DNA of 64,000 nucleotides from Ipomoea triloba (GCF_003576645.1 NC_044927.1:17603185-17667184); one strand, 5' to 3'. Shown: positions 45,921-58,337, counted from the stretch's first letter. A program made the numbers and translations. Notes: a model not told the origin generated them from the letters alone.

Positions 45921-48287
45921 ATAATGCTTTGCATGGGGGGTTTGGCCTGCATGTGAAGAATTACTTAATATGAAGTTTGGTTAAAAACATAGTTGTAATT
46001 ACTTTTTATAATTTGGATAGTATACACTGTTGAAAGAGGTTGATGTTATTAGTTTATTGTAAAGTAGGTTTGCAATATTAAAGCTTGAGTAGGTTACTCT
46101 ATCATTATCCCTAGACCTACTCAAGATATGAGATTGACTCTTAGCTTCATTTTGTATTCAATCAACTAAACAAATGGATTACAATTTCTTGAAATATTGT
46201 ATTTTGCAATCAAAACAACGATAGAATAATGCTTTACATGGTTGAGTTTGGCCTGCATGTGAAGAATTACTTATAATGAAATTTGGTTAAAAACTTAGTT
46301 GTAATTACATTTTATAATTTGGACAGTATACACTGTTGAAGGAGGTCGATGTTATTGACTTATTGCAAAGTACCTTTGCAATATTAAAGCTTGAGTAGGT
46401 TTCTCCATTATTCCCCCTACACCTACTCAAGATCTGAGATTGTCTCTTAGTTTCATTTTGTATTCATTCAACTAAACAAATGGATTACTGATAAGTGCAT
46501 ATTTAATCATATTTAATCCCCATATTTAAGCTTATTTGTCCACTAGATTGTATAAATTGTGTTCAGTATAACCTTGATTTTCTTCACTTTGATTAATGTT
46601 TGCAACAATCATCTTATTTGGAATAAAGTAAAGAAAATTAGGCCGTATTGCATTTAATGGGATGATTTAGAGAAATCCTAAGTTTAATTTGTAATTTTCA
46701 TCTTTAATAAGCCATCCTAATGTGTTCAATTGCTAGTAGGAGATATCAGGGAAATCATGAAGACAAGGAGGATCATGAAGGGACAAGAACAAAAATGAGA
46801 AGATGGATGATGATGAATTAAAGTGAAGGACAAAAGCAAAGAAGATTTGGTCCATTTTCATCATTAAAGATCAGGCAATAATGGAATCAAAGAGTGATAT
46901 TTTGAATGGTGATTGATCATATGGATAAACCAAAGCAAAAGTGAAACAAGTGTCTAAAATCTGAAATTTCCGCACAAGTTGTCCACTGTTCGGTATTTTT
47001 ACCATATCTCAGCATAGGAATATCCAAATTGAGTGATCTTTGCACCGTTGGAAAGAAGACTTCAAGGGCAACAACTTTACCAGAAATACAAAATTCATAA
47101 TTCTGAACGGAGAATGGAGAAAAACAGCCCGGAATATGAAGCTGCGTGCAGTGATGTCATTGCTTGCGAAATTTTCCATCTTCTTTCTCATTATGATATG
47201 TGAGGTCATGGGATATGTAATTCCCCATTTCCAAATTCAGATGGAATGTGAGGTCATTGCATATGTAATTGTCCATCTTTGCTCCCTTTTGATGCCTATA
47301 TAAAGCCTTGTAACTCTCAAACTTCAACACACCATTCCTCACCAATTCCTTCTATCTCCTCTCATTCTAGTTTTCATATCTTAGTTTTAGTGTTGTGTTT
47401 TTCTTCAAGCAAGAGTGTAGGAAGAAACTCCAAGAGTTTGGTCTTCAATCCATAAGTTTTCTTGTTCCCTTTATCTCTTTACAATTTATTTACCATGCTT
47501 ATGAATTTAAATATTGTTAGTTTGTTGTATTCCATTATGAATTGTGAGTAGTTGCATTAAGGACTTGAATTAGGGTAGGATTATCTTTATTGATGCTAAG
47601 TTCATGAATATTTCATAAAAGGGAAGGCTTTAATTCAAGAGTTTATTGAAGTATGCATAGATTTAATTGAAATCTTGTTAGTAAATGGTACGTAACATTT
47701 GTTAACTAGCCTTTGGATGATTTCACTTTATAATGGAAGTTATATGTTGAAATCAATCTACTCTTTGCATGCACCCAATTTAATTTACGAAAGTAAAGAA
47801 CATTGTGGTTTTAAATTGCTTATGTCCTCTAAGAACTAGGAATTGATATGTCACGAAAGTGGAGCAATTCCTTGTTCTAATCTTTATCTTTAGTTCATGA
47901 AAATGAAATTTAGATTAAAGATTCTTTTGTGCAATTCATTGAACTCTTAAATTAATTATTTTCCCCAAATCTTGTTATTGCATCTATAAGATAATTCTCC
48001 TTAATTCGAGTCCTATCTTTAATTATCAGAGTTTATACCAATTGTAATATTGCTTTTAATTCTTGATGAACCTGTTATAGCTTGTTAAATATCAACTCAT
48101 ATATGATTGCTTGGATTCTTGTTAAATTTATTCATCTTAATGCCTAAGAATTTAATTGCTATACAAGTACATGCCATAAAACCCAATCCCTTGAGAACGA
48201 TATAATTAACCCACAAATTCACTACACCACTTTACACATCAATTACAATTTCTTGAAATATTGTATTTTGCAATCAAAACAATAATA
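45921..48287. repeat. Tandem duplication of about 305 bp, second unit split by a solo LTR
   Basis: Unit one runs from about 45921 to 46225. Unit two runs from about 46226 to 46488 and resumes at 48242. Shared runs include ttggcctgcatgtgaagaat, atagtatacactgttgaa-like and aatattaaagcttgagtagg, at roughly 90 percent identity. No coding capacity is evident. Unit two is interrupted by the element at 46489-48241. Confidence 0.8.
46489..48241. mobile_element. Solo LTR, 1753 bp
   Basis: Begins TGATAAGTGCATATTTAATC and ends ctacaccactttacacatCA, with a perfect 5-bp duplication attac at 46484-46488 and 48242-48246. The interrupted neighbour repeat shows the pre-insertion sequence (ggattacaatttcttg at about 46172). 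There is no internal region, primer site or gene, so it is a solo LTR left by recombination. The long LTR with ccttgagaacgatataatta near its end fits Ty3/gypsy elements of the Tat group, an inference. Confidence 0.88.
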
Positions 48288-48377
48288 GAACAAAACTCAT
48301 ATACTATTTATTGGTTATTCCATTCATTAAAAATAAATTCAATGAATCAAACATAATGATAAGGGATATAACTTATG

Positions 48378-48845
48378 ACCAATGTTGCAAAAATCCCGTC
48401 TAGACATCGATTAATCGATGCCTAGGCGCTAGACACTAGCTAGCCACCTAGCGTATCACTATAATTGGTAGTCTAGGCGGCCGCTAAAATGCCGCCTAGA
48501 CGCTGACTACCTAGGCCTCCTAGGCACTGACTAGGTCGCCTAGTCGATCGATTAGCTATTGTTCTCTTCTTTTTTAAATGGGTTATTTCACTCAAAACGA
48601 CATTGTTTTGAGGAAAATAACCATAAATTGTTCAAACTCTAGATGTTTTTAGGTTAATATTTAATATTTTAGTATTAACTATTAAAGTATTAAATAGTTT
48701 ATAATTATCAAGTCTTAAAAATTTAAACAAATTTTTAAAAAAAAATAAAAAATACACGGTCGCATAGGCGCCGATTAATTTTCGCCTAGGCACTAGGCAC
48801 CTTCCGTGCGCCCAGAGAGTGTCTAGCGATTTTTCCAACCATGAT
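48378..48845. mobile_element. Non-autonomous DNA element rich in cctaggcg motifs
   Basis: The ends (caatgttgcaaaaatcccgt and gcgatttttccaaccatg) are imperfect inverted repeats. Both subterminal parts are dense in gcctaggcg/cgcctagac palindromic motifs, a common arrangement in plant hAT-like repeats. Not coding. Confidence 0.55.
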
Positions 48846-49019
48846 TATGACATATTTATATATTGCAATTATAAAAGAGAAAATATTTGATGCACCGCCG
48901 ATGTATAGGTGATATACAATGATAGTGAATCAGAGCGTGCCACTTTATTAAAATGTAAAGTCAATTTTGATCGAACCTTTTTATGCAAATTATAATAATT
49001 CTTAATATATTATAAAATA

Positions 49020-49180
49020 GTATTTTCACGTGTGTTTCACACTTTCACTTTCACGTGTGTTTCACACTTTCACTTTCACGTGTGTTTCACACTTTTACGT
49101 GCGTTTCACACTTTTACGTGCGTTTCACAGAATGGATTTGTTATAATATTTTAAGAATATTTAGATTGATATACAAATTT
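49020..49180 (-). repeat. Minisatellite within a Helitron-like 3' end
   Basis: Units of tttcacgtgtgtttcacac with short spacers, then tttacgtgcgtttcacac, repeat five times over about 49031-49130. The flanks (tagtattttc on the left, gaatggatttgttataatat on the right) match the Helitron 3' terminal region at 7490-7580 read on the minus strand. The unit thus sits where the terminal hairpin should be. Confidence 0.6.
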
Positions 49181-49339
49181 TTTTAAAAGAGAAATGAAAG
49201 TATTATATATGGAAAGATCACCAACAATTTATCAGTTTCAGAATTGATTATAAAAGCTAGTGTATTATAGAACTAGCTAGTGTATTATCCATTCATGCAA
49301 GCAAGTGTATAATTTCAAGAAAATAATTTTATTTTGGGA

Positions 49340-49620
49340 TAAACTACAAATAAGCCATCGTACTATTTGGGAACAAGCATTTAGGTCATCGAACGCAAAT
49401 AACCCCCAAATAAGTCACTGAACTCAGAAAACAAAGCAATTAAGCCACTGAAACTAGAAAAAAGAGCAATTAACCCATTTTAAAAATTTCTAGCGACAAC
49501 TTCCGATTTCAGTGGCTTAATTGCTTTGTTTTTCCGAGTTCAGTGGCTTATTTGGGGGTTATTTGAGTTCGATGGCCTAATTACTTGTTCCAAATAGTAC
49601 GGTGACTTATTTGTAGTTTA
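49340..49620. mobile_element. Foldback MITE, 281 bp
   Basis: Almost wholly an inverted repeat: about 115 bp from each end (taaactacaaataagccatc... and ...gatggcctaattacttgttc...gtagttta) pair with few mismatches around a short AT-rich centre. No target duplication was found. Not coding. Confidence 0.75.
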
Positions 49621-50220
49621 AGAGAGAAAAAGAAGAGTAATTTTTATAATATTTTAAAAATATTTGGATCGATATACAATTATAATTCATAATATATTAT
49701 AAATTAGTATTTTAATTTCACCGTTGCATTGCATATTGTTTGGAATCTAGACCTCAAGACTTGAGGTTGCATCTAGTACAATGGCAAAACATGAAAAAAC
49801 TTTAGTTGATGCTAAGGCTCTTACTAAAACATGCGACAACTACTCGTAGGGCTGTCAAAACGGGCCTAAGCCCGCGGGCCAGCCCGCACCTGCCCCCGCA
49901 GTGGGGCGGGCTAGGGCCACGAAAAAGAAGGCCCGCGCGGGTTGCGGGCCAGCCCGCGGGCCACTTTTTTTTTTTAAATATATATATATAGTTGCCCTAA
50001 TTAGTAATTAACTCATCCCTAAAGAACTCAAAGAGAAGTTGGAAGTGCAGCACTACGACTCTTCGTTTTTACAGAACATGAGGCCAACTTCGCATGAGAT
50101 ACGCACATCGCCTAATAGCTGTGCCGACCGTCATCGACTCATCGCTGTTCTCTACCTCATCGCTCGCTGGTTGCCTCATCGTTGCGTAGCCGTTAACCGC
50201 GCCGCTTCGTTGTAGACTCT

Positions 50221-50448
50221 TATTAGAGAATATTGTGAATAATATTTCCATGCACATATATTTAGTAAATATCTTTTATTTAGGTAATATTCCTTTTGTA
50301 TTTAGCTGGTAATATTTCCTTGTTATATATTACCTTTGAGTTTCCTTCTTTTTAGGATGTTAATATGTATATAATCGTGTCTGGTTAAGCAATGAAAGAC
50401 AAACCTTCTTCTATTCTTCTTTCTGTTTACACTGTGTTTTGTTTATCA
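50221..50448 (+). repeat. 5' LTR of copia 2
   Basis: From tattagagaatattgtga to gttttgtttatca. The TA start is shared by both LTRs and fits the actct duplication exactly. Confidence 0.92.
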
Positions 50449-53078
50449 TGGCATCGGAGCTAGGTTCAAACACAGAGAATGGAGAGGGTGACATAAAGAA
50501 AATAGAGCCATTGAAAAGGGTTGTCTCTCCTTATGAGTTGAACTCGAATGACAACCCAGGGAATGTTATCACGCAAGTTCGACTGCGAGGTGACAAAAAT
50601 TATGATGAATGGGCACGGGCGATGAAAACCTCCCTACGAGCTCGCCGCAAATGGGGTTTCGTGGAGGGAACGATTTTAGAACCGAAACCAGAATACATCG
50701 AGTATGAGGATTGGTGGACTGTGCAGTCCATGCTTGTATCATGGATTCGGAACACGATCGAACCGGAACTGAGGTCTACAATATCGCATATGGAAGATGC
50801 GAAAGACCTATGGAATGACATCAAAGAACGATTCTCGGTCCCGAATGGACCGCGAATACATCAAATAAAGACCGAGCTGAGCGAGTGCAAACAACATGGA
50901 TTGACCATAGCCGGGTACTTTGGAAAGTTGAAGGGGTTGTGGGATGACTTGGCTAGCTATGAACAGATGCCTGTATGTGAGTGTGGAGGATGCAAATGCA
51001 ACATCTCAACAAAACTTGATAAGCGCAGGGAGGAGGAGAAGTTACATCAATTTTTAATGGGGTTGGATGAAATCACGTACGGTACTGTGCGTTCAAATAT
51101 CCTAGCGGCGGAACCACTCCCTAGTCTAAACAAAGCATATGGAATTATGATACGCGATGAGAAGGTTAAATCTATGGCACGAGTGAGTGAAGAACGAGGA
51201 GAACCGATTGGGTTGCATGTGCAGACAGGAAATAAATTTAAAGGAAAAGGAGATATAATGGAGAGGATTGTAACCTGCTCTATTTGTAAAAGGACAGGGC
51301 ATGAAGCTTCGACTTGTTTTCAGGTAATTGGGTACCCTGATTGGTGGGGTGATAAGCCAAGAGGAGAAGGAAAAAGTGGGGGACGAGGCAAAGCAACACA
51401 ACGAGCATATGTCGGGCGTGGGAAAGGAGGCGGTGTTCGGGCTAATGCTATGCACACCTCTGTAAGTAATGATCAGGAAGTCAATCCCGAGGTGGTGGAA
51501 AAAAATAACAGGATTACCGGACTGAACAATGAACAATGGCAGACTCTTTTGGCAGCTTTGAACGCATGTAAAGGTGGATTGAATGAGACAATGATAGGTA
51601 AAGATGATACGTGGATCATTGATACAGGGGCATCCAATCACATGACGAGCAATGTGAATATTTTGCACAATGTGAGCAATATGACAGGGTGTCCTGTGGG
51701 GTTGCCAGACGAACGTAGTACCGTTGCAACTAAGAAGGGTCTAGTGAATCTTGATGAAAGATTGAAAATGCATAATGTGCTATATGTACCTGAGTTGAAC
51801 TGCAATTTAATTTCTGTGTCACAATTGATTGATGACTCTAATTGTATTGCTCAATTTACTAAGGATTTGTGTGTGATACAGGACCGCACTTCGAGGATGC
51901 TGATTGGAGCGGGTGAACGGAGAAATGGGCTCTATTATTTCCGAAAAATACCGAGCATAAGGGTATCAAAAGTTGATAGTGGAGGCTCATTGGAGTTATG
52001 GCATAAACGTTTGGGGCATCCTTCCCTAAAGGTTACAAAGTTAGTACCCGTAGTTGATATTAATGATGGAAATAATTTGTTGCACAAGGTATGCGATGTA
52101 TGTCAACGAGCTAAGCAAACAAGAGACCAATTTCCTTTGAGTAATAATAAAGCAACCAATATGTTTGATCTTATACATTGTGATTTGTGGGGGCCTTACA
52201 AAGCTAAATCTTCTTGTGGTGCCTCTTATTTTTTAACGATAGTTGATGATTATTCTCGTGCTGTTTGGATATTCTTGCTAGTGGATAAAAAGGAAGTGTC
52301 TCGTGTGTTACTCAAATTTTTTTCTATGGTAGAAAGGCAATTTAATAAACAAATTAAGATAGTACGAAGTGACAATGGAACTGAGGTTGTTTGTTTGAAA
52401 CAATATTTTTTGGAACATGGAATTATTTTTCAAAGCTCTTGCACAGGAACACCTCAGCAAAATGGAAGAGTTGAAAGGAAGCACCGGCACATCCTGAATG
52501 TTGCTCGTGCTTTACGATTTCAAGCAAGTTTGCCCATTGATTTTTGGGGAGAATGTGTGTTAACTGCTTGTTACTTGATAAATAGAACGCCAACTCCACT
52601 TTTGAACGGAAAGACTCCTTATGAAGCTTTGTACGGAGAACCTCCACACTATGATCACTTGCGGGTGTTTGGTTCGTTGTGTTATGCTCATAACCAAAAA
52701 TCGAAGGGAGATAAGTTTGCTAGCCGAAGTAGAAAATGTATTTTTGTGGGTTATCCGTACGAAAAGAAAGGGTGGAAAGTGTATGATATAGAAACAAAGG
52801 AATATTTTATATCACGCGATGTAAATTTCTATGAAGGAAAATTTCCTTTTGGTCTTAGCGTTCTTGAAGGAAATAATGGAGAGAACACTGCCATGCATGA
52901 AGAGTTAAATGTGGATGAATATGAAAATGACTGTGAGTCTAAAAATGAATGTGAGCCACACACAAACCAAGATTTACAGCAAGCAGAAATAGTGCATGAA
53001 GAAGTTGAGAATGAGAGTTTAGAAGCAAGGGGGGTGCAAATGATGTTGCAGATGAAACAGAGTTTGGGGAACAATTAA
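50448..53078 (+). pseudogene. copia 2 gag, protease and integrase
   Basis: Open from the ATG at 50448 (MASELGSNTEN...) to 53078. Gag capsid: DNPGNVITQVRLRGDKNYDE, then ERFSVPNGPRIHQIKTELSE. Intact zinc knuckle CSICKRTGHEASTC (about 51277-51318). Protease WIIDTGASNHMTS (about 51613). Pre-integrase WHKRLGHPS...CDVCQRAK. Integrase core with HCDLWGPYK, RSDNGTEV and GTPQQNGRVERKHRH. The frame is then lost in a run of six G at about 53030-53035; the continuation toward the reverse transcriptase is in another frame. One changed base count in that run would explain it. Confidence 0.88.
50449..50460 (+). promoter_or_regulatory. Altered primer-binding site of copia 2
   Basis: TGGCATCGGAGC directly after the LTR. 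The usual initiator tRNA-Met site is TGGTATCAGAGC, so two positions differ. The gag ATG overlaps it: the A is the last base of the LTR. Confidence 0.8.
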
Positions 53079-54760
53079 GACGTGGGCACCGAACTCGATA
53101 TCGCTCAGTGAAATTGCGTGATTTTGTTACTAATGTTGCTTATAAATTGAGCCCATCTCCCGATTCACCCATTGCAACGCATCCCTCAGGTACGCCTTAT
53201 CCAATAGCTCATAGTGTAAACTGTGATAAATTTTCCTTGCAACATCGGGAGTTTCTTGCAGCTCTTGTTGCAGGCCATGAACCAGAGTCTTTTACCGCTG
53301 CGATGAAAGACAAACGTTGGAGAGAAGCCATGCGAAAAGAAATTGATGCTTTATCCAACAATGGGACATGGGAATTATCTGCTTTGCCTCCGGGGAAGAA
53401 AGCTCTTGGATGTAAGTGGGTTTACAAAATAAAATACAATTCAGATGGTACAGTGGAGCGATATAAAGCCCGACTAGTGATCCTTGGGAATCATCAAGTA
53501 GAAGGTGTTGACTTTACAGAAACATTTGCACCCGTAGCCAAGATGGTCACAGTGAGAATGTTTCTAGCGGTAGCAGCTGCAAAGGGGTGGGAGCTGCATC
53601 AAATGGATGTGCATAATGCATTCCTTCATGGAGATCTGGAGGAAGAGGTGTATATGAAAATGCCCCCGGGGTTTAAAACAAACAAGTCAGGGGTTGTCTG
53701 TAGGTTGAGGAAGTCTCTCTATGGGCTTAAGCAAGCGCCTCGGTGTTGGTTTGCAAAACTATCAACAGCATTGCGAAGGTATGGGTTCATTCAATCATTA
53801 TATGACTACTCGTTGTTTACCTTAAAACGAGGTACTGCTCGAGTAAATGTACTAGTCTATGTTGATGATTTAATAATCTCTGGAAATAATTGCAATGCCA
53901 TACAAGTGTTCAAATCCTACTTGAGTGCATGTTTTCACATGAAGGATTTGGGATGTCTAAAATATTTCTTAGGCGTGGAAGTTGCAAGAAATTCGAAAGG
54001 GATTTATTTATGTCAATGAAAATATGCTTTGGATATTCTTGATGAGGTGGGACTCTTAGGAACGAAACCTGTCAACTTTCCTATGGAACAAAATCAGAAA
54101 CTCTCATTAGCGAATGGAAAGTTGCTGGAGGATCCAGAACCTTACCGTCGTTTGGTTGGTCGGCTAATTTATCTATGTTTCACTCGCCCTGAGATTGCAT
54201 ATTCTGTTCATGTTTTATCACAATTTATGCAACAACCATGAAATGAACATTGGGATGCAGCTTTGAGAGTTGTGCGCTACTTGAAAGGTAGTCCAGGACA
54301 AGGTGTTCTCTTGCGGGCAGATAATGACTTACGGCTGTATGGCTAGTGTGATGCAGATTGGGCAAGCTGCCCCATCACACGTCGATCTCTTACAGAATGG
54401 GTAGTGTTCTTGGGTACATCTCCGATTTCGTGGAAGACCAAAAAGCAACAAATAGTCTCTCGATCTTCTGCTGAAGCTGAGTACAGGTCCATGGCTATGA
54501 CAGTTTGTGAGTTAAAATGGTTGCGAGGGATTTTGTCGAGTTTGGATGTTTCACATTCTCAACCCATGAAACTTTATTGTGACAGTCAAGCAGCGTTACA
54601 TATGGCAAATAATCCTGTGTTTCATGAGCGTACGAAACACATAGAGGTCGATTGTCACTTTGTAAGAGACGAGATTATGAAGAATACTATTTCTCCCTCC
54701 TATGTTTCAACAACATTGCAACTTGCTGACATATTCACCAAGGCGTTGGGGCAGAAGTAG
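53040..54760 (+). pseudogene. copia 2 reverse transcriptase and RNase H
   Basis: One frame with four stops. Reverse transcriptase: [49 protein letters not shown] and YVDDLII (about 53860-53880). RNase [40 protein letters not shown] and ADIFTKAL. Stops: TGA at 54017-54019 and 54239-54241 (Arg expected), TAG at 54344-54346 (Trp expected before CDADW) and TAG at 54758-54760 (Gln expected). All are reachable by single C-to-T or G-to-A transitions. Confidence 0.88.
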
Positions 54761-54810
54761 TTTAAATTCTTGGTGGACAAGTTGGGCATACAAAATTTGC
54801 ATGCACCAAC

Positions 54811-54821
54811 TTGAGGGGGGG
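54811..54821 (+). promoter_or_regulatory. Polypurine tract of copia 2
   Basis: ttgaggggggg immediately before the 3' LTR. Confidence 0.8.
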
Positions 54822-55049
54822 TATTAGAGAATATTGTGAAGAATATTTCCATGCACATATATTTAGTAAATATCTTTTATTTAGGTAATATTCCTTTTGT
54901 ATTTAGCTGGTAATATTTCCTTGTTATATATTACCTTTGAGTTTCCTTCTTTTTAGGATGTTAATATGTATATAATCGTGTCTGGTTAAGTAATGAAAGA
55001 CAAACCTTCTTCTATTCTTCTTTCTGTTTACACTGTGTTTTGTTTATCA
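54822..55049 (+). repeat. 3' LTR of copia 2
   Basis: 228 bp. Differs from the 5' LTR at gtgaagaata (versus gtgaataata) and taagtaatg (versus taagcaatg). Confidence 0.92.
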
Positions 55050-57058
55050 ACTCTCCATTTTCATACTGCGTACAAAAAATAGGACACCACCAAAAAGGAT
55101 TCCATGGCTAAGATCTGTTTTTTTTAAGAGAGAACTGCACATCAAACAGGCGGAAATGAAATCGCAATGTTTTAATTGTTGAAGATGCTCATACTATTGC
55201 AGTATTGCCCATGCTCTGAGCATTGGAATTTTCAAAAGTAAGGAATATAATATGAAGGAAAAGGTAAGTGCAGCAGCACTTTGAAAAAGCTTGTCTCTCA
55301 TGCGTTAAAATCTTTGATTTTATTAACGTGAAGCAGTGAAGGGTTGATGGCATGGGAATTGAAATTTAGAAGCTAATGAGCTGGATGCTTAGATTTAATT
55401 TATTGAAAGTTGTAATTGTTACGGAGCATTTAATTTAATTCCATAATCATATATATTAGTATTTGATTTTAATTACTCCGTATTATTAATTATTTAAATA
55501 TAAAATAATTATTTTTTTAATTTTATCACTGGCTCGCGGGCCAGCCGGCGAGACCCGCAAAAGCCCGCAAAAAATAAAGCCCGCTACGGGGCGGGCCTAA
55601 TGGGGCGGGCCGGCCCGCATTGACAGCCCTAACTACTCGGTCTCCGGCTCAATCTCTACCTCTCCGTCGCTCACAGCCTTGTCTCCGCCTCCCAGCTTCT
55701 CACCCTCTGACCCTCTCCGTCCCTCTGCCTCTTCGCTAAGTCCTTTTAACCTCATATACTCATACTCATATATAGTTGATCTCAAGCTCAACCTCTCTTT
55801 CTTTAGCCTCTCTATCTCTCTACATAGGAAACCCTAGATCTACCTTCTAGACTTTGTGTTGTTAGACTTCTCTGGTGGCTGTCTTTGGCCATGAAAATGT
55901 AACAGGTAATTTACTGCTATTTTAGTTATTTAAATCTTAAATTTTATGAATTTATTATCTTAATGAATATATGTTAATATACTGCCATATTGTTGAAATT
56001 TCCTTGGAGTTTATGAATAATGAATTTGAGAACATGCTAGGACATGAATAAATTGCTAAGTTCAAACATTGTATACTACTGAAAACTTAGCAGTATCTTT
56101 TAAATGGACTATGTATTAGCAGTATCTTTTTTGTATCCTATCACTTCACAAGCTCATAATTTTGGACTATACCTATTAGCAGTATTTTTTAAATCTAATG
56201 TTTGTTGTTAATTTGGGATCTTTATTATGTTTTTATCCCTCTATGACATATCGACATCAATGATACTAGTTAACTAAGTGATTTGTTCTGTTGTGCTTTT
56301 AGAATAAAGAATAAAGGAAGACAACAAGGCAAAGGTGAATGTGATTATAATTCACTTTTTGATTTAGATGACCTGCAGAGTTTACATTTTATCCTTCTTA
56401 TTCATAAATATTTTAGCCTTTTAGTGCATGATGCCTTGTTTATATCCACTTAGCTATATGTTGTTTGTGTGTAGGCGTCGGGAATAAAGTTTTATTAATA
56501 CTAATAGTGTTTCATTTCCTAAAGAATAAGCTTCAAGATCTTACTGGACAATATTCAAATATGGTCGGGAGCTTGTCGCCTGATGTGAAAAAACGTATAT
56601 ATTGAGTTCCTCAGGGAGATTTAGGTATGTTATTGATGCTCCCTTGTTGGATTTTGCTACATTTTTTGGTGTTCAATTGTGCAGACTCAACATGATGAAT
56701 TGGAGGCAAAGTTTCTTGAAGAGAGAGCAGCACTTGAAGGCAAGTATCAGAAGCTCTACCAACCACTATATACAAAGGTTTGTAAGGCTCTTTTACATAT
56801 TATTATTATTATTATAGATCTGCTGTTCCATTGGAATTGGCTTGTAATCCTATGTGTCAAATTCATAATGAAGTGAAAAAATAAAATGTGCAGAGATATG
56901 AAATAGTGAATGGTATAGTTGAAGTTGAAGGTGAGAAAGTTGAAGCAGTGTCTATGGACCAAGAAGACGACAAAACCACATAGAAAGGAGTTCCACATTT
57001 CTGGCTCACTACTATGAAGAATAATGAAGTGTTAGGTGAAGAGGTTAGATGTTGCATG

Positions 57059-57721
57059 CAGTGGTAGATCCAGAAAATTTTCTCAGAAGGGCGAAAGATA
57101 AACTAACGAGATATTCTTTTAAAAAAAATGAAACACTTAGAGATCGAGTCATAAATATTGTTAACTAGAAATGAAAAGTCGAAATACATCAAGATAAAAA
57201 TATTTAAAATAAAATATAAAACATACTCGGTAATTAATTAGATAAAATAGTTTGACTGAAAAACACATTATAAATCACTCATCTCACTATTAATATTAAA
57301 AAAGAAAAAAAAAGACTACAATGTTACAAATAAAAAATTCAATTAGAATTCTCACTATTAATATTTAAAAAAATGCCAAAAACAAAATTTCACTCATCTC
57401 ATTATTAATATTAAGAAATGAAAAAAAACCACAATATTACAAATAGAAAATTCAATTAAAATTCTCATTATTGATATTAAGAAATGGAAAAAAAAGCCAC
57501 ATTATTACAAATAAAAAATTCAATTAGAATTCTCACTATTGATATTAAAAGTTTTGAAAGAAATTATCAAAGTATACAGGGTGGTTTAAACACTAGACTA
57601 TTTCATCAATATAATGCAGACTTACCATTTAAGCCATGCTAACCTTTGGTTACATATTGGTATATCTTATATATATACTATATATGTGGTGGGGTAGTGG
57701 AGGCAGCTGGATCCGCCACTG
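57059..57721. mobile_element. hAT MITE, 663 bp, in the NAP1 pseudogene
   Basis: Ends CAGTGGTAGATCCAG and (complement) CAGTGGCGGATCCAG. An 8-bp duplication with one mismatch, gttgcatg and gctgcatg, flanks it (57051-57058, 57722-57729). The interior has four loose repeats of about 75 bp (tcactattaatattaaaaaa, acaaataaaaaattcaatta). Not coding. Confidence 0.8.
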
Positions 57722-58219
57722 GCTGCATGAATGCTCTCTTTGTTGACTTTATGCATTCTTTATAACCTGTTTGATCATTTGCATTTTATTTTCTCTCTGC
57801 CTTCTTATTGATGTTAGATTACCGAGCGTGATGAATGAGCTCTTGAATATCTGAAATACATTAAGTAGTCAAGAATTGATAATCCAAAGGGCTTCAAGCT
57901 TGAATTTTTCTTTGAGACCAATCCATTCCTCAAAAACTCTGTTTTGACTAAGACATATCATATGATTGATGAAGATGAACCTATTCTAGAGAAAGCAATA
58001 AGGTAAGGTTTTTTTTCCTACTGATATGCAACATATTGCATGTCTTTACATTTTTCAATTTTTTTTTTGTTGATTAGCTTATTGATGGTTTTGGTAGACC
58101 AAATGCAATTGATAGATGTTATTGTTTTTATGTTTGGAATATTTTCTGATTGCTTTTTATGTATTAAGGAGTTACCATATGTCCACTTTGCAGGACTGAG
58201 ATAGAGTGGTATCTAGAAA

Positions 58220-58337
58220 AATGCTTGACATAGAAGATCTTGAAGAAGAAACCTAAGAAGGGGTTTAAGAATGCCAAGCATGCTTGACATAGAAGATCTT
58301 GAAGAAGAAACCTAAGAAGGGGTTTAAGAATGCCAAG
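58220..58337 (+). repeat. 59-bp tandem duplication in the NAP1 pseudogene
   Basis: atgcttgacatagaagatct...aatgccaagc occurs twice in a row without mismatches. Both copies carry the same TAG stop, so the stop is older than the duplication. Confidence 0.9.

Larger units (their letters stand above)
50221..55049 (+). mobile_element. Ty1/copia LTR retrotransposon 2 (4.8 kb), nested in the hAT element
   Basis: Two 228-bp LTRs with two differences between them, and a perfect 5-bp target duplication actct (50216-50220 and 55050-55054). The LTRs begin TA instead of TG and end CA. Gag-pol is in copia order, in two frames, with several stops. The recent date (about 1 percent LTR divergence) contrasts with the number of stops. 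Confidence 0.95.
49847..55631. mobile_element. Non-autonomous hAT element hosting copia 2
   Basis: Terminal inverted repeats TAGGGCTGTCAaaacgggc at 49847 and its complement ending TGACAGCCCTA at 55631. A perfect 8-bp target duplication, actactcg, lies at 49839-49846 and 55632-55639, as expected for hAT. Both ends are very GC-rich (gcccgcgggcc repeats) in an AT-rich neighbourhood. Without the copia insertion it is about 0.95 kb. No transposase frame is visible. Confidence 0.9.
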
